Shown: positions 10,901-22,238 of the stretch, in pieces
How positions within the stretch are numbered: the stretch's first letter is position 1
Layout: every line of letters begins with the position of its first letter
Assembly: GCA_001510575.1 (NCBI GenBank)
Contig: LNGK01000002.1
Coordinates: forward strand, 2,592,144 to 2,656,143
Source: Knoxdaviesia capensis
Taxonomy: Eukaryota > Ascomycota > Sordariomycetes > Microascales > Gondwanamycetaceae
Reading direction: 5' to 3'
DNA: 64,000 nucleotides
Made by a program: the position numbers and the translations under genes
The notes under the pieces: model-generated
What the model was told of the DNA's origin: nothing
The model's database searches: none
Seen by the model: the letters and a program-made list of their open reading frames with translations, nothing else

Positions 10901-13900
10901 AAGTTTAAAGCTAACTATTTTCTTTTTACCTCACAAAATTGCTCTCTAAACCATCTCCTTTCTTACTATCGACTATTCCACACCCCTATACTCTCTCGTC
11001 TCTCGAAACGTAAACCACATCACCCGCCGCAAGAAACGATATACACGGAACTGAAAGCAATCATCATCCCCGAATTCTCACCGCAACCGTACCCTCCGGT
11101 TCTCTCCCCGGCGACCGCCAGAGCCCCCCCGCAACATCCACCTTAGGCCTTCTCGTTGACCCACCGACCAGTGTTTGAGAACAACGGCCGAGTTACCTAG
11201 CAAAGACATATCTCGTGTTCTCCTGCGAATTCCAACGACGTTCCCCAAATGTCCCAGAACTGTATACACCAATGCCCCATCGCATGACTTGGTAACCCCA
11301 ATCTCCGTTTGGCGTGCTTCGACAAGAAAAGAATCATAATCCCAGATCCTAGGAAGCCCAGCTCGTCCTCCTTTCACTTTCCTTCGACTTTTTCTTTCTG
11401 TCCATTCGACCGCCGTCCTTGTTCTGTGCCGCCCCGTAAACAAGGCTAAAAAGCACCTTACAGGACCACATCGAAGATTTTCCTTCCATGTAAGTTCTCC
11501 CACAAAGTGGCCAGAGACGTCCGGCCTCGGCTTCAACTCCAGTTCAGTTCTCCACATGATAGTGATTCTCAGTTTTCACTGTTTGTACCTTTTTTTTTTT
11601 TTTTTTTTCTATCTTTCTTTCTATTTTCTGGACCCCTCCCCTGCCATATTTTCAACAATTTCGCTGTCTCAAACACCGTTCATGTAGTATCTCTGCTGTC
11701 TCTGGGCAAGTTCTCCTGGTCACATCTGCATATACCACGTTCTCTCGGGTTGATACTGCTCTTTTGCTGTTCTCGAATGCTTCATCTCTCTATCATAAGC
11801 CGTAAACCGGTGGTCCCTCCCCTTTGACTAGTGGTCTCTCGTGGTGTTTTCAATACCGGAGTAGTAAACCAACACCTTGCTGCATTGACAGGGACCTCCC
11901 CTCTATACTATGACCTCTGTTGCGCCCCGGGTTGGGGTTCCTTGGGGGCCGCCGCTTACAGCCGAAGTCCCCTTGCTCCCCTGATACTTTGTGCTATATT
12001 GGACTGGATGGACAGGCAAGGTCTCAATCACCCGGTTTCCAGCTTCCGTTCCATGTGACTTTTTTCCTGGTAAGTTGTGATGTTGCGTCTGACAGCTATT
12101 GAGAGATTCGTCTGATATAAGTAATATCCTCCCCCTCCCCTATGCTTGTCTCTTTCTGAGTTCAGCGGGCGGTAGCCGGTGCGCATCCCCTTGGCCGAAT
12201 ATAAGAAAAGAGATAGCATGAGAATCAAAGCCCCCCAAAAAGGCACGGGAAACGAACTTCCAGATAAAGAAACCAAACTTTCTTGCTGAACTTGCCGTAA
12301 GTGCGTTCTGGGCATATATTGTCCATACACAATGTCTCGAGCGAGATCCAGCGATCGGGTCGCTGATTGAACTAATATCAAGTTGCGCGCGCAAGTGAGG
12401 CAAAATGCAAGTGCATGCACTTTTTGGCTGCATTTGGCTGCATTTGGCTCTGATATACCAAGCCGTGTAATTTGCTCGGTCTTATAAGCCCAGCATCAAG
12501 ACACGGACGTCTACAACTCTTCACTGAACACATGCGCAACTTGGGTCCCCTTTATATGAATAGCCTCTACCCACGAGAAGCAGAATCGAACCTGGTCGCT
12601 TTCTTTTCCCCTCCTCCCCTTTGTCTCCCCTATGCATCTAGACCCTTCGTTTTGAATCCTTTGCTCTTTCGTCCCGATCCTTTCGCAAGCGCAGCACTGC
12701 CTGGTCTCCGAATCTTCCGATGCGTAAATCGGACACGAGCTATCGTGACCGGCTCGTTTGAAAATTCATTCCCTTCTGAGCCTGGGTAATTCGATCGATC
12801 AGCTCCACCGATTTGGTCCATACACACGACCAACGGTACCAACATAACGACGAAAAGCGCCGAACAAGAAAAAGAAACCAAAGTCCTCCATTCCTCGTCT
12901 ATCTGACTCCAACCCGTTTGCTGGAGCTCTTCTTTGTTCGCTTCAGAACTCGCCTATCATACCGTATGTTGGAAAGACCTTGTTTGTGCTTTTTTGTTTG
13001 CTTCCTCCCCCTTTTTTCATGATGGTCTTCAGCAAGTGTACGGAAGATTTGTCTAGACTGGGGACATCCTGTCCGTCCCGAGACAAACCGCCTCAGAGTG
13101 CTTCAAGCAACCAAAACCGGGCAACCCCACTTTTTGGCTCGTAAGTTTTCGAGCCCTCATGCATGTGGTTTTCTCCCATCTCGAGGGATTTCCTCCCGCT
13201 GTCACTTGGATGAATGGGTCTTCCTCCGAGTAGAGTAATGCATGGAAAGCCCGCAAACACGTTGGAATCAGACTCCTCGGGACCGGTGAAGACGCAAACC
13301 ACCAACCCTCAGAGTCTCCCCGCTCTGACATCCTATGGGCTGCCTCTTCTCTTGTTTCTTTTCCTCTGCTCCTTTCCTCTTTATGTGCTGTCCTCTTTTC
13401 GCATGCACGGTTGACTACGTGACGCGCGCCCGCGAGGACCCATTTGCTCACAGCTGGTGCGGGCGCAAGCATCGTTGTTCTGCCTTGTCATAGGCTCTGG
13501 ACCCGCCCAGCCCCAACAAGCCAGGCAAAAGGGAAAAACAGGAAAAGGAAGCAAAACAAAGATCAGTTCTCACTCCCCAAAGGTGTCAGTCAGTCAGTCG
13601 CTTGGCCCATATTTGATCATCCCTCCTCCTCCTCCACTGGCTCGAATGGTGCAGCTCCAGTAAAAAGTCTCCTCCCGTCCCCGATATCCCGTTTGTCAGG
13701 TTGCTGGTTTGCTTTCTGGCTCCTTGGAGTTGCATGTTGGCAGTGTATCTAGTGTGGCTCACTGCAGGAAAGTCTGTGCAAAGCCGAGACAGGAAAAGGA
13801 ACCAAGAGAACAGAAACGCGGCCGCAACGCCGGGAGCCGTTCTCACCCCGGTCAGACACGGTAATTTGTGCGTGCTGTTGCTTTTGCTCCCCCGGCACAC

Positions 13901-15142
13901 TGCACTTAATGCTGACGGCCTCTTTTCCCCTTTGCGCACCAACCCTCAATCCAAGCCGTTCTTCCCAAATCACCAGGGTATGGAGGGGAACCCAGAGAGG
14001 GGTGGTGACGGCCTTGCGGGCGCTGAAGGGTCGTATATGATTATTTTTGGCATTTTGTTTTTTCTTCGTTGGCCGTGCCAGTCGCATTTTCCGCAAGAAA
14101 AGGTCTCGTTTTGATTGCCATCGGGCCCCGTCGTCCCTTTGTTCTCGGTTTCGTCCGTGTTTGCCTGTTTGCTCGCTCAGTATATCTGATCAATCACCAA
14201 TCCTTTATCCTTTATCCTCCCTCCTATGCACACTGTCACCGCTTTCTCTCTCTTATTTCCCTTTTCCTTTCCCTTATCCTCTGTTAGCTGATTACTTTCT
14301 TCCCCTCTCCGCATTCTGTTCTTGATCTGGCCACTCATTACTTTTTTGCATTTTCTCTTCCTGCATTGCTTCTCTTCTGTCTCTTCTGTCTCTTCTGTGT
14401 CTTACCGTTCTTCTTCTCTTCGCACCCTTTTTTTGGACTCGTTTTGTGTCTCTTGCTGATTAACAAACCCTTCCAGATTTTATTCCCTCTTTTTCCAACC
14501 ACTCACAGCCTCGCATTCTCAGGTTCTCCCCGCTTATTTCCCTTATCGCAACCTCGACTTTATCGGCTTACAGCTAGTCGTCTACCATCACTTTTTTGGC
14601 AGGAGCAACTGAGCTCGCAACATTCCGTCGATCATCACAAGCCTCGGATTTTCTGGAAAGAGACACCCGGATATCGGTTCCTTCCTTTGATCCTCACCAT
14701 CCCCCCCCGGTCGCGTCTGCTCTTTCCTCATCTGATTTTGACGGTCTTTCTTTCCTTTTCATACCCCAGCAGCTTGTTTTCTTACATCATCCTCTATCTC
14801 ACCGGACATCTCTTCTTTTTTTCCTCTCGTCTTTTGTCATCCCCAACATCCCGCCTTTCTTTCCCCTTGCGTCCGTGATTTGTCTTTCCTTTATATTCGA
14901 TTCCGAGTATTTCTGCCCCCTCACGGCTTCTCTTCCGATAACGGACCACCGGTATTTGTGCGTCACGGTGTGCTCCGACTGGATTCCGTCCTGCGGCCGT
15001 TTTGTCACGTTTTGACTCTCCGCCTTGCCGAACCTGTCTCCATCGCACCGATCTTTTCACCCCTCCCGCACCCGGCCTGCCGCCGTGTTCCTCTATATAC
15101 GTCTAGTCCGTACTATAGCAGACGCCTTTCACAACCGCGACC
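7956..15142. other. Gene-poor region and long leader of the next gene
   Basis: No gene is supported. Notable content: a pyrimidine-rich, leader-like tract at about 10640-11010 with no adjacent gene on its strand, a T-run at 11590-11608, a small direct repeat at 12424-12450, and a strongly pyrimidine-rich stretch from about 14150 to 14870 that probably belongs to the promoter or 5' leader of the gene at 15143. Reading frames in these tracts are open because TTT/CTT/TCT codons contain no stops, not because they code. Confidence 0.5.
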
Positions 15143-18100
15143 ATGTCGGGACGAAGCGCGTACGTGCGTAAGAAGATTACGCAAACGAAAGACAAGTCAG
15201 TGGCCACGCGAGGCCGCGCAAAGTCAGGAGCCAGTTCCGACTACGAGGATGTCAGCTATGCAGATTTCCCCATGCCTCAGGGCCCCGTCGGCACCGGCGT
15301 CGGCACCACCAACGCCCGCTTTCTAAAGTTCACCGAGCCGGTGCGAGAGGTCGGCATCGACCACGTACAGCAACACATGTCGGTTGCTAGGAACACCAGC
15401 ACGCCAAGTGTCGGCAGCCAGAGTGGGGGTTCGAGTACCGATGGCCGACGAGAGAACCTAGCCATGGCCTACGGCTCCATCGACGAGTATGGCTACGGCT
15501 CAAGGGCGCGCCGCCCAACCGTGCGCACCGACGAGGTGTCCGGCATCGAGCGATCGGGTCTCCGCAGCATATTGGATAAGAAGAGCGAAGATGTGCGCAA
15601 GGGAATTGCGAAGACCTTTGCCTTCCGGAAGAAGGACAAAGACGCCCGGTCTGACCGGTCGAGCGATATGCGCCCTGGCTCTTCGGCAACGGTCCGGCCT
15701 GCATACATGACTCCAGTTCCGTCTACTCAGCCCGATATCTCCGAACACCCCCACGAGATGTATTCCAATGGAAACTCTGGTATGGACCAAATGCATGGCC
15801 ACCATTCCTATAACATGTATGTCCAACAACAACAAGAGTCCTGGGACAACTCTTCTTCATCGTTGCATCCCGCCCCGCCCGCCACCAAGCTTCCACCGAT
15901 TCCCGTCATGGCAACCAACAACGCCCCTCCAATCAAGCGCTGGATTGGCTTTGGCCGCCCGGTGCAAAGGTGGAACAAGCTGCGAAAGGACCCCGAGCTT
16001 TGGGATCCCAACGGCGACGTTTTGGTGTTCTTCGGCCAGAAGGGCCAGAGCCCCCGGCCGAATCCTTCGTTCCGTCTCTCGTCGCATATTATCGAGGCCA
16101 CCGAATCCCCCATTCTTCTCAATCTTCTGCGCGACGGCTCTACCGAGGAGGACTTCAGTCTCCCCCCGTCTCCCGGTGGAGGTGGCCCCCAAATATTCCG
16201 TGGTCCTGGTGGACAGTATCTACATCAGCACCATGCCATGGGTCGCGGCGGTCAGCCCACGCCCCCGATCGCTGAGGATTCTAGCCTCGGAGAAGCCGAC
16301 GGCCAAATATCCTATGAAATGTACTTCCCGACTCCCCCCAATCTCACGAAGATTGACCAGCTTCGTCACCTTATCACCACTCGCAATGTTTTCGCCCTTC
16401 TTTACCACGCTTCTCTTGTCGGCATGTCGCTCTTCCCAGCATTGTCAGATCTCCTAACCCGCCTGGAGCGGTATATGCCCCCGGACACCGACAATGTCGG
16501 GACTATCATTGACTATCTGCAAGCCCGGGGAATTGATGATGTCCGCAACGACCCAGAAACCGCTGTTGGTCTGCTTGCATGGTCTGAAAGCAACGAGGTC
16601 CGGTGGGATGAGGGGTGGCGGGAAAGCTTCGTGCACTGTGCCGGCATGTACAACATGCTGGAATTCACTGTGGATTACAAGAGCACCACCCAGATCTCCC
16701 GTGCCCTACTAGACCGCGCGTGGCTGGAGACACAAGTTCGCGTGCATCAAGCGGAGGAGCGCCTGGCCGAGTTTCTCTACGGGGACATGTGGCCCGCAGC
16801 CTCGAATGCAGACGCTCAGGCGTGTGCTGAACGACTGCAAAAGTTTTTCCTGGCCCACTACTCTCGTATCTACGGCTGCTGGCCCCCCAAAGTGCCGAGT
16901 GACCAGGCCTCTGTCGCTGCGTCGACGCCATCGGAGGGAGATTTCGATAACGAGGAGATCTGGCTTAGCCGGACCATTACACAAGCACTGCAGAAGGATT
17001 TTGGGGCGCTGTACGACTACCTTGTGAACCGCGATATCGGCTGGGACTGCTCTGAGACGAGAGCCGGCAGAAAATGGATCATGGCCAGCGAGTCTGGCAA
17101 CCGCGCCTTTGACTCTGATCTCCCCGATCTCCCCATGACCGACATTTTGATCGAGTTTGACAACAAGCAACGCTTCCCGCACATCCCCCACCCTTACCCG
17201 TTGGTTCCTGAGTCCATCCCCCCAACCATCGTTACCCCCATGGCCAAGGAGGGAGGAGGAGGCATGTTCAAGAGCTCCAAGAAGAATGGTGTCCAGGCCC
17301 CGCCTGCGGCCAACTCTCGCACAGGCAATATTGAGCGCCGAGTCCGACTGGCGTACACTGAGTCGACAAACATTTCGATCCTGGGTTCGGAGTTTGCCCA
17401 GTCGGATATGGTTGATGCATTTGTGAAGTTTGAGCGGCAAGACCATATTGGAGAAGTCGATCCAGCAATTGCTCGACGTGGTCGGTGGATTCTCATCTAC
17501 GGCATCCTTCAAACTCTTGCGAGTGTATCTGTCGATTGTCCATTTGTGCGGTACCGCGACGACGTGCCCTATCATCTGTCGCCTCGCTTGAAGGGAACCA
17601 AGATGCCCCCCTGGCAGACCCGAGCCGAAGCTGGAGCTAACGATGAGCCGTCACATGAGCTTGCCCACTGCTGGGTAGTGTCTCGCACCTGGGCAGGATC
17701 GGGCCAGAACGCTAGTGGATTCAGCACCGAGAGTTCTGGTGGCTCTGGTAACACTAGCCCTGTGCTCGACAACCGCAACAACCCGAGCCGCGCCGGCCGG
17801 TCACGCCAGGGTGGTTCGGCCATGCAACCGCCGCCATCTAGGTCTTCTGCCAGCGGATACCATACTCCGGGAACACGCTCAGTCCGGTCATCAACCTCGA
17901 CCGCACCTCCTCCATTCAGCTCGGGTGCTAGTGACAGCGACGCCGCCAGTAGTGTCCGAACCCCCGTGTCAGCACGGGGCGGTCCTCCCAGTGTCGGGCG
18001 CGGACGCCAGCAGCGCGAGTCGACCAGAAGCGGATACCCCAGCGGGCCCGGTAGTCTGCGCAGCACGGCCACGTTCGGTGGCTTCGAGCGTGTGGATGAG

Positions 18101-18532
18101 GAGCAGCGGCGCCGGGGCATGGCTGATGCCATGTCCAACAGCAGCTATAACATGCCTGATAATAACAGCGCGTATGGTGGCTACGCGCGATCGACAACCT
18201 CGGCCTCGAGCGCTCCCCCTCCGCAAAAGCTCCCAATGCCTGGCGGCATCACCGGCAACGGCGGGTTCTTCGGACTCGACGACATGGTGGATGAGCGTAG
18301 TGTGGCGGGTAGTTTCACTACGGCGGTCAGTAGTCGCGGGAACAACATGAGCCCGAAGCGCGCATACGACTACCGGGGCAATGGATCGGCTGGGCTGGGA
18401 CTCAGCCCGGGAGCCAGCTCCGGGGGTCCGGGCAGCCATATGGGAAGTGGTGGTCGGTCCCCGGGATCCGATGGACCGACGCTCATCAAGGACTTTGATG
18501 AGCTGGGTGTGATTTATGATCATGCGCCGTGA
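15143..18532 (+). CDS. Conserved fungal protein of unknown function (DUF8004-like), 1129 aa
   Basis: A single uninterrupted exon. The start ATG is preceded by an A/C-rich context and a long pyrimidine-rich leader. Residues 1-260 are polar, Ser/Gln-rich and probably disordered, with a basic patch near 145-170. A conserved-looking block begins at about residue 262 (PPIKRWIGFGRPVQRWNKL) and continues through a helical region at about 395-560, rich in LYHASLVG and LLAWSE-like segments. A second folded block runs to about 820. The last 300 residues are Ser/Gly/Pro-rich and low in complexity, ending in an acidic-hydrophobic tail (FDELGVIYDHAP). There is no signal peptide or membrane span, so it is probably cytoplasmic or at the cell cortex. 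I recall the RWIGFGRP/W(N)KLRKDPELWDP block from fungal proteins labelled DUF8004. That assignment is from memory and tentative. No enzymatic motif is seen. Confidence 0.85.
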   Translation: MSGRSAYVRKKITQTKDKSVATRGRAKSGASSDYEDVSYADFPMPQGPVGTGVGTTNARFLKFTEPVREVGIDHVQQHMSVARNTSTPSVGSQSGGSSTDGRRENLAMAYGSIDEYGYGSRARRPTVRTDEVSGIERSGLRSILDKKSEDVRKGIAKTFAFRKKDKDARSDRSSDMRPGSSATVRPAYMTPVPSTQPDISEHPHEMYSNGNSGMDQMHGHHSYNMYVQQQQESWDNSSSSLHPAPPATKLPPIPVMATNNAPPIKRWIGFGRPVQRWNKLRKDPELWDPNGDVLVFFGQKGQSPRPNPSFRLSSHIIEATESPILLNLLRDGSTEEDFSLPPSPGGGGPQIFRGPGGQYLHQHHAMGRGGQPTPPIAEDSSLGEADGQISYEMYFPTPPNLTKIDQLRHLITTRNVFALLYHASLVGMSLFPALSDLLTRLERYMPPDTDNVGTIIDYLQARGIDDVRNDPETAVGLLAWSESNEVRWDEGWRESFVHCAGMYNMLEFTVDYKSTTQISRALLDRAWLETQVRVHQAEERLAEFLYGDMWPAASNADAQACAERLQKFFLAHYSRIYGCWPPKVPSDQASVAASTPSEGDFDNEEIWLSRTITQALQKDFGALYDYLVNRDIGWDCSETRAGRKWIMASESGNRAFDSDLPDLPMTDILIEFDNKQRFPHIPHPYPLVPESIPPTIVTPMAKEGGGGMFKSSKKNGVQAPPAANSRTGNIERRVRLAYTESTNISILGSEFAQSDMVDAFVKFERQDHIGEVDPAIARRGRWILIYGILQTLASVSVDCPFVRYRDDVPYHLSPRLKGTKMPPWQTRAEAGANDEPSHELAHCWVVSRTWAGSGQNASGFSTESSGGSGNTSPVLDNRNNPSRAGRSRQGGSAMQPPPSRSSASGYHTPGTRSVRSSTSTAPPPFSSGASDSDAASSVRTPVSARGGPPSVGRGRQQRESTRSGYPSGPGSLRSTATFGGFERVDEEQRRRGMADAMSNSSYNMPDNNSAYGGYARSTTSASSAPPPQKLPMPGGITGNGGFFGLDDMVDERSVAGSFTTAVSSRGNNMSPKRAYDYRGNGSAGLGLSPGASSGGPGSHMGSGGRSPGSDGPTLIKDFDELGVIYDHAP

Positions 18533-18987
18533 AAAGCACCCCCTAAAATGGTGATCTGTGATTTGTGGGAGGGTTTTTTTTTTCTTGTCATATTTCCTTC
18601 TCATATTTTGGTTTATTTTTCGTTGAGCCCTTGATTTTCTCCCATCAATTTCTTCAAAGCAGCCGAGATGTTGATATGATGATGGGTTTGAGCGTGTTCC
18701 ACCGCCAGACTCGCACGATGAATCTGGGGCTTTGTCTCGTCTCATGTTCTGGGCTGCTTATTATTTGTATTCGAATCTGGGGTTTTATTGTCTCGTGTTT
18801 TCATACGTTGATACCAATCATGTTCAGCTAGGATATGCGTTGCCGCGTGTATACGGGTTCCTTTTTCTGTTTCTAACATACATACCACTTGGTATTTCTA
18901 GCGAACTCTGTTCTTGTTCATATTTTCTCTACTTGTGACACTTTTAACTTTGTGGAATATGTTGCTCTTGTGTTGTATTTCTCGGGC
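18533..18987. other. Convergent 3' regions
   Basis: 455 bases between the stop codons of two convergent genes. They are T-rich on the plus strand and probably hold both 3' untranslated regions. No gene is seen. Confidence 0.5.
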
Positions 18988-20004
18988 TTACACACTATAG
19001 CAGTGGGAAATGGTACAGTTCACCGTCAATTTCACTTCGGCAACGACTGGCCTGTGGTCGGAAATGAAGATGTCGTCCTCATATCGATTGGTGAGGGTCC
19101 CGTGGGCCAAAACCTTGATGTTTGTGTCGTCCTTGACCATCAGATGATCTATCCGAGAATCCTCCTCATGTGTGGTGGAGAAACCGGTATAGGTATTGAG
19201 GTTCCCATGCAACCGCGACGGCGGCACAATATCGCGGAGGCTGTGGAAAGCACCCGGGCCGACCAAGGTGCGGTAAGCAATATTTTCCGGCGGAGAGTTG
19301 AGATCTCCGGCCAGGAATACCGGCAGTCTCGGGACGCCGGCGGCGCCGGAATCTGGCAATTCCCACTCTCGCGCAATCCGGACCAGCAGTTGCGCGGCCA
19401 TCTCACGGGCCAGCTGGCCGCGATGGTCGAAGTGGGTGCACATGAACACCAGCGGCGAAGCAGACGACGGCGAAGTGTTTTCTTTGTGGCGCGGGCGCAG
19501 CCGCACGACGGTGACGATGCGCGGCAGTGCCGCATCCCAGCCGACAGAGCCCGGGACATGGGGGGTCACGCTGAGCCAGTAGGTCTGAGAGCGGTCCAGG
19601 TGCCACGCGTCGCGGCGGAAGAACACGGGGCTGAACTCGCCCGTGGCCACGCCGTCGTCGCGGCCCACGCCCACATGCTCCCACTCGGGCCCGAAGTCGG
19701 CGGCGATTTCGGCCAGCTGGTTCACGAGCACCTCCTGCAGACACACGAGCGACTCGGGGCGGTTCGCGGTCTCGAAGTTGAGGGTCGACGTCAGCAGCGG
19801 CCGGCGCACCGTCCACGGTTTTTCGCCCGCGGCGGGGCGAGCTGTCGCGTAGCGCACGTTCCAGGTGAGCAGCCGCAGGCTGAGGTCGGTGGTTGCTGAG
19901 ATGGGCGGTGGTGGGCGCGGGGAGTCGGCGAGCGGAACCTGGGCGGGGGAGAGGGCCGAGGCTGGTGCGAGCAGGGCGGCGGACAGAAGTGCCTTCAGAT
20001 GCAT
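18988..20004 (-). CDS. Secreted endonuclease/exonuclease/phosphatase family protein
   Basis: Single exon, 338 residues. Residues 1-18 look like a signal peptide (MHLKALLSAALLAPASAL). All hallmark motifs of the EEP fold follow in order: LLTWNVRY (Asn49), CLQEV (Glu91, metal ligand), FSPVFFRRD (125-132), THFDHRG (His191, Asp194), AGDLNSPP (Asp234, Asn236), RIDHLMV (Asp286) and SDHRPV (Asp316, His317). The catalytic set is therefore complete. Known members hydrolyse phosphodiester bonds in DNA, RNA, inositol phosphates or sphingomyelin. The spacing is closest to the small fungal secreted proteins annotated simply as EEP-domain, so the substrate is not known. The gene is convergent with the upstream DUF8004-like gene and divergent from the MARVEL-like gene. 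Confidence 0.9.
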   Translation of the reverse strand: MHLKALLSAALLAPASALSPAQVPLADSPRPPPPISATTDLSLRLLTWNVRYATARPAAGEKPWTVRRPLLTSTLNFETANRPESLVCLQEVLVNQLAEIAADFGPEWEHVGVGRDDGVATGEFSPVFFRRDAWHLDRSQTYWLSVTPHVPGSVGWDAALPRIVTVVRLRPRHKENTSPSSASPLVFMCTHFDHRGQLAREMAAQLLVRIAREWELPDSGAAGVPRLPVFLAGDLNSPPENIAYRTLVGPGAFHSLRDIVPPSRLHGNLNTYTGFSTTHEEDSRIDHLMVKDDTNIKVLAHGTLTNRYEDDIFISDHRPVVAEVKLTVNCTISHCYSV

Positions 20005-21554
20005 TTTCTTGCGGTCTTCTGTTTCGGGGATGTGTAGTGTGCTTGGTTGAACAACAGTAGGTAGTGGTGTGAAGACTTGTTTCTCAGATACACGTAATGA
20101 CGAGGACGAAAGATGGGCGATGTGATGTCACGGTGACGGCCAGACACTTGGATGCTTCCGGGTGTATCACGAAGATAGGAAGTGCGGGGAGGAGAGGAGG
20201 CAAGAAGAATTGAATATGGAGAGAGGACTTTGGTAATCAGGCATCAGGTTTGGGAAGTCCTGCGGTGTTTCGATTCACGGGAGGAGGAGGAGGAGGAGGA
20301 ATCACAAGCCAGGCAAGTTGAGGGCAGTCATAAATTGACTGGGACGTTCGGAAACGTATCTCCGAGGATCTCGAGATGAGTGAGTGGTGGAGGAATGTTG
20401 GGGGAACCTTGGCGTTAGTTAGGGTCTATTAGGGTTTATGTTTGGAGTTTTAGTTCCATGGTCCTTCACGATGCTAGCGATGGCGTTGTCAGGTGTGGCA
20501 GTTCTGACCTCACAGGGTCGTCAGCTTCGCGAAGGATGATTGGAGCAAAGAACACAGGTGGTGTCTAGCCTGAGATCATCATGATACACGACAGTGTTTC
20601 TTTATTAATATTTTTCATAGGTTTTGTCGAGGGACCACTCACGCGATGAGAAGACTTTAGTGCCCAAGGGTTCACGTCATGAAGCTGTCACCCACACTCG
20701 AGACGGCCTCAAGTCGAAATCTTCAGGCCGGGGCCCTATATGTGCCTGTTGCGCTCATATGATACGACCCGCATCCCCGCTGCTTTTGACCCTGGCTTGT
20801 CTGACAGGCCCATGATACGATGCCCACAAGTCCAGAGCTGACGTGCTGTCCAACCCAACCACCATCGCCTAGACGGGACTCGGCACGGGCAGATGGAAAC
20901 CTGGTTCAGTACACCACTCTCTCTGCTCCCAACCTCCCGGAGCGAGAATCACTCTCAGGATGGAGAATCCGGCCCAAGCGTGTCTTCACCAGCCCTGTTT
21001 GTCGTCGTGCAGATGCAATGTGTGACTGCGCTGCTGCGTCATGAAAGAACAAAGAACATCTCAACCTCGAGACGTGTTGTTTGCGTCTTGCATGTACACG
21101 GAGACAGGAATTCTTATTTAAACCCCGGGTTTGCCGGTCGTGACATGCGAGCCATTCTCAATTTTCCACCCCAGATCGGTTTCCCGTTAGTTTCTTCTTC
21201 AAAGCTCCAACCCTGTTGCATCGCACTCTATCAGCGCCTTATCAGCACCGCTTATCTGATTGCTGCCCCGACAACCAACCAACCACATCATTTTTTCTTT
21301 TCTCGAGAGAGCCTTGTCCCTCTCCTTCGGCTTCTTGCAGTATCGTGAGACACCGCAGAGACTTTTGTGGCTTGATCTTCTTCTCTTGGTCTTTTTCTTC
21401 GTTCTCGTCCCTCTTGAGAACTGTGAGACATACCAGTTCGCGGCTCATCTTTAGGGTTCCCGCCTTCCATTCCGTATACAAGACGACGCCTCCATTCTCG
21501 GGTCGCTTTTTTTCAAGTTTCTTCATTCCGCTGTCCTCAGCCAGTCTGCCCACC
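20005..21554. other. Divergent promoter region
   Basis: About 1.55 kb separates the start codons of the EEP gene (minus) and the MARVEL-like gene (plus). Pyrimidine-rich sequence at about 21290-21540 is the likely leader of the plus gene. A GGA-repeat lies near 20281-20300. No gene is supported. Confidence 0.5.
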
Positions 21555-22238
21555 ATGTTTTTCGCACTCACTTTTGTGACCTGGCGGATATTCCAGATCA
21601 TCACCTTGGTACGACAGCATCTCCCCTCCGGAGGCCCCCGAGGCCCGGCCCAGCCCTCCTAGCAAGAAGAACAACCGTCCCCGCTAACTCTCTGCCTCTC
21701 TCCCCTTGTCTCTCTCCTCCAGATCATCGACATCGGCATCCTCGCGTGGTTCGTCGATGCCTTCAACAGCAGCAACATCCTCACGCCGACGTACATCCTG
21801 GTGCTCTTCATCGTGGTGGTGATCGCGCTGCCGTGGACGATCTACACGCTGTTCTCGTACAACCGCAGCAGCCGCAATGCGCGCTTCATCAGCTTGGTCG
21901 ACATCTGCTTCGTCGGCGCCTTCATCGCCGCCCTCTGGTACCAGCGCCACATCACCGACGTCAAGTGCTCCGACCTGTCCGGCCACAACCAGAACTGGGC
22001 CCGCTACTTCTCCGCGCTGTACTCCGTGCCGCAGGACCGCCTGGATGCGTCGCGGAAACGCACGTGTGCCCTGCTCAAGACCACCTTTTCGTTCGCCATC
22101 ATCAATACCCTGGCTTTCTTCGTCACCGCCGTCTCCGCCCTGCTGCACAGCGGCAAGGCTGACGAGAAGCGCATCAAGCATGAGGGCCGCCACCACCACC
22201 GCCGCTCGCGCTCGCACTCCGGCAGCGCCTATGTCTAA
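21555..22238 (+). CDS. MARVEL-domain-like four-helix membrane protein
   Basis: Two exons, 21555-21608 and 21723-22238. The intron begins GTACGA, has a CTAAC branch site near 21684 and a pyrimidine tract ending CCTCCAG. The protein is 189 residues with four predicted membrane helices: about 2-30, 40-66, 78-97 and 140-165. Short hydrophilic loops separate them, and a His/Arg/Ser-rich C-terminal tail follows (HHHRRSRSHSGS). This topology and the WRIFQI...YNRSSRNARF arrangement match the fungal MARVEL-like proteins, which are thought to act at membrane apposition or cortical sites. No specific function can be given. Phase-0 splicing joins Leu18 to the second exon. The gene is convergent with DPH2 downstream. 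Confidence 0.82.

Noticed and set aside
10514..11146. 210-codon plus-strand frame
   Set aside because: Composition is explained by pyrimidine-rich DNA (Leu/Ser/Phe/Pro runs); no domain.
12540..12610. Possible minus-strand tRNA (GGTTCGATTC B-box-like word)
   Set aside because: The flanking bases do not pair into a T-arm and no A box or acceptor stem is present.
18889..19899. 336-codon plus-strand frame opposite the EEP gene
   Set aside because: Shadow frame; the minus strand has all EEP motifs.
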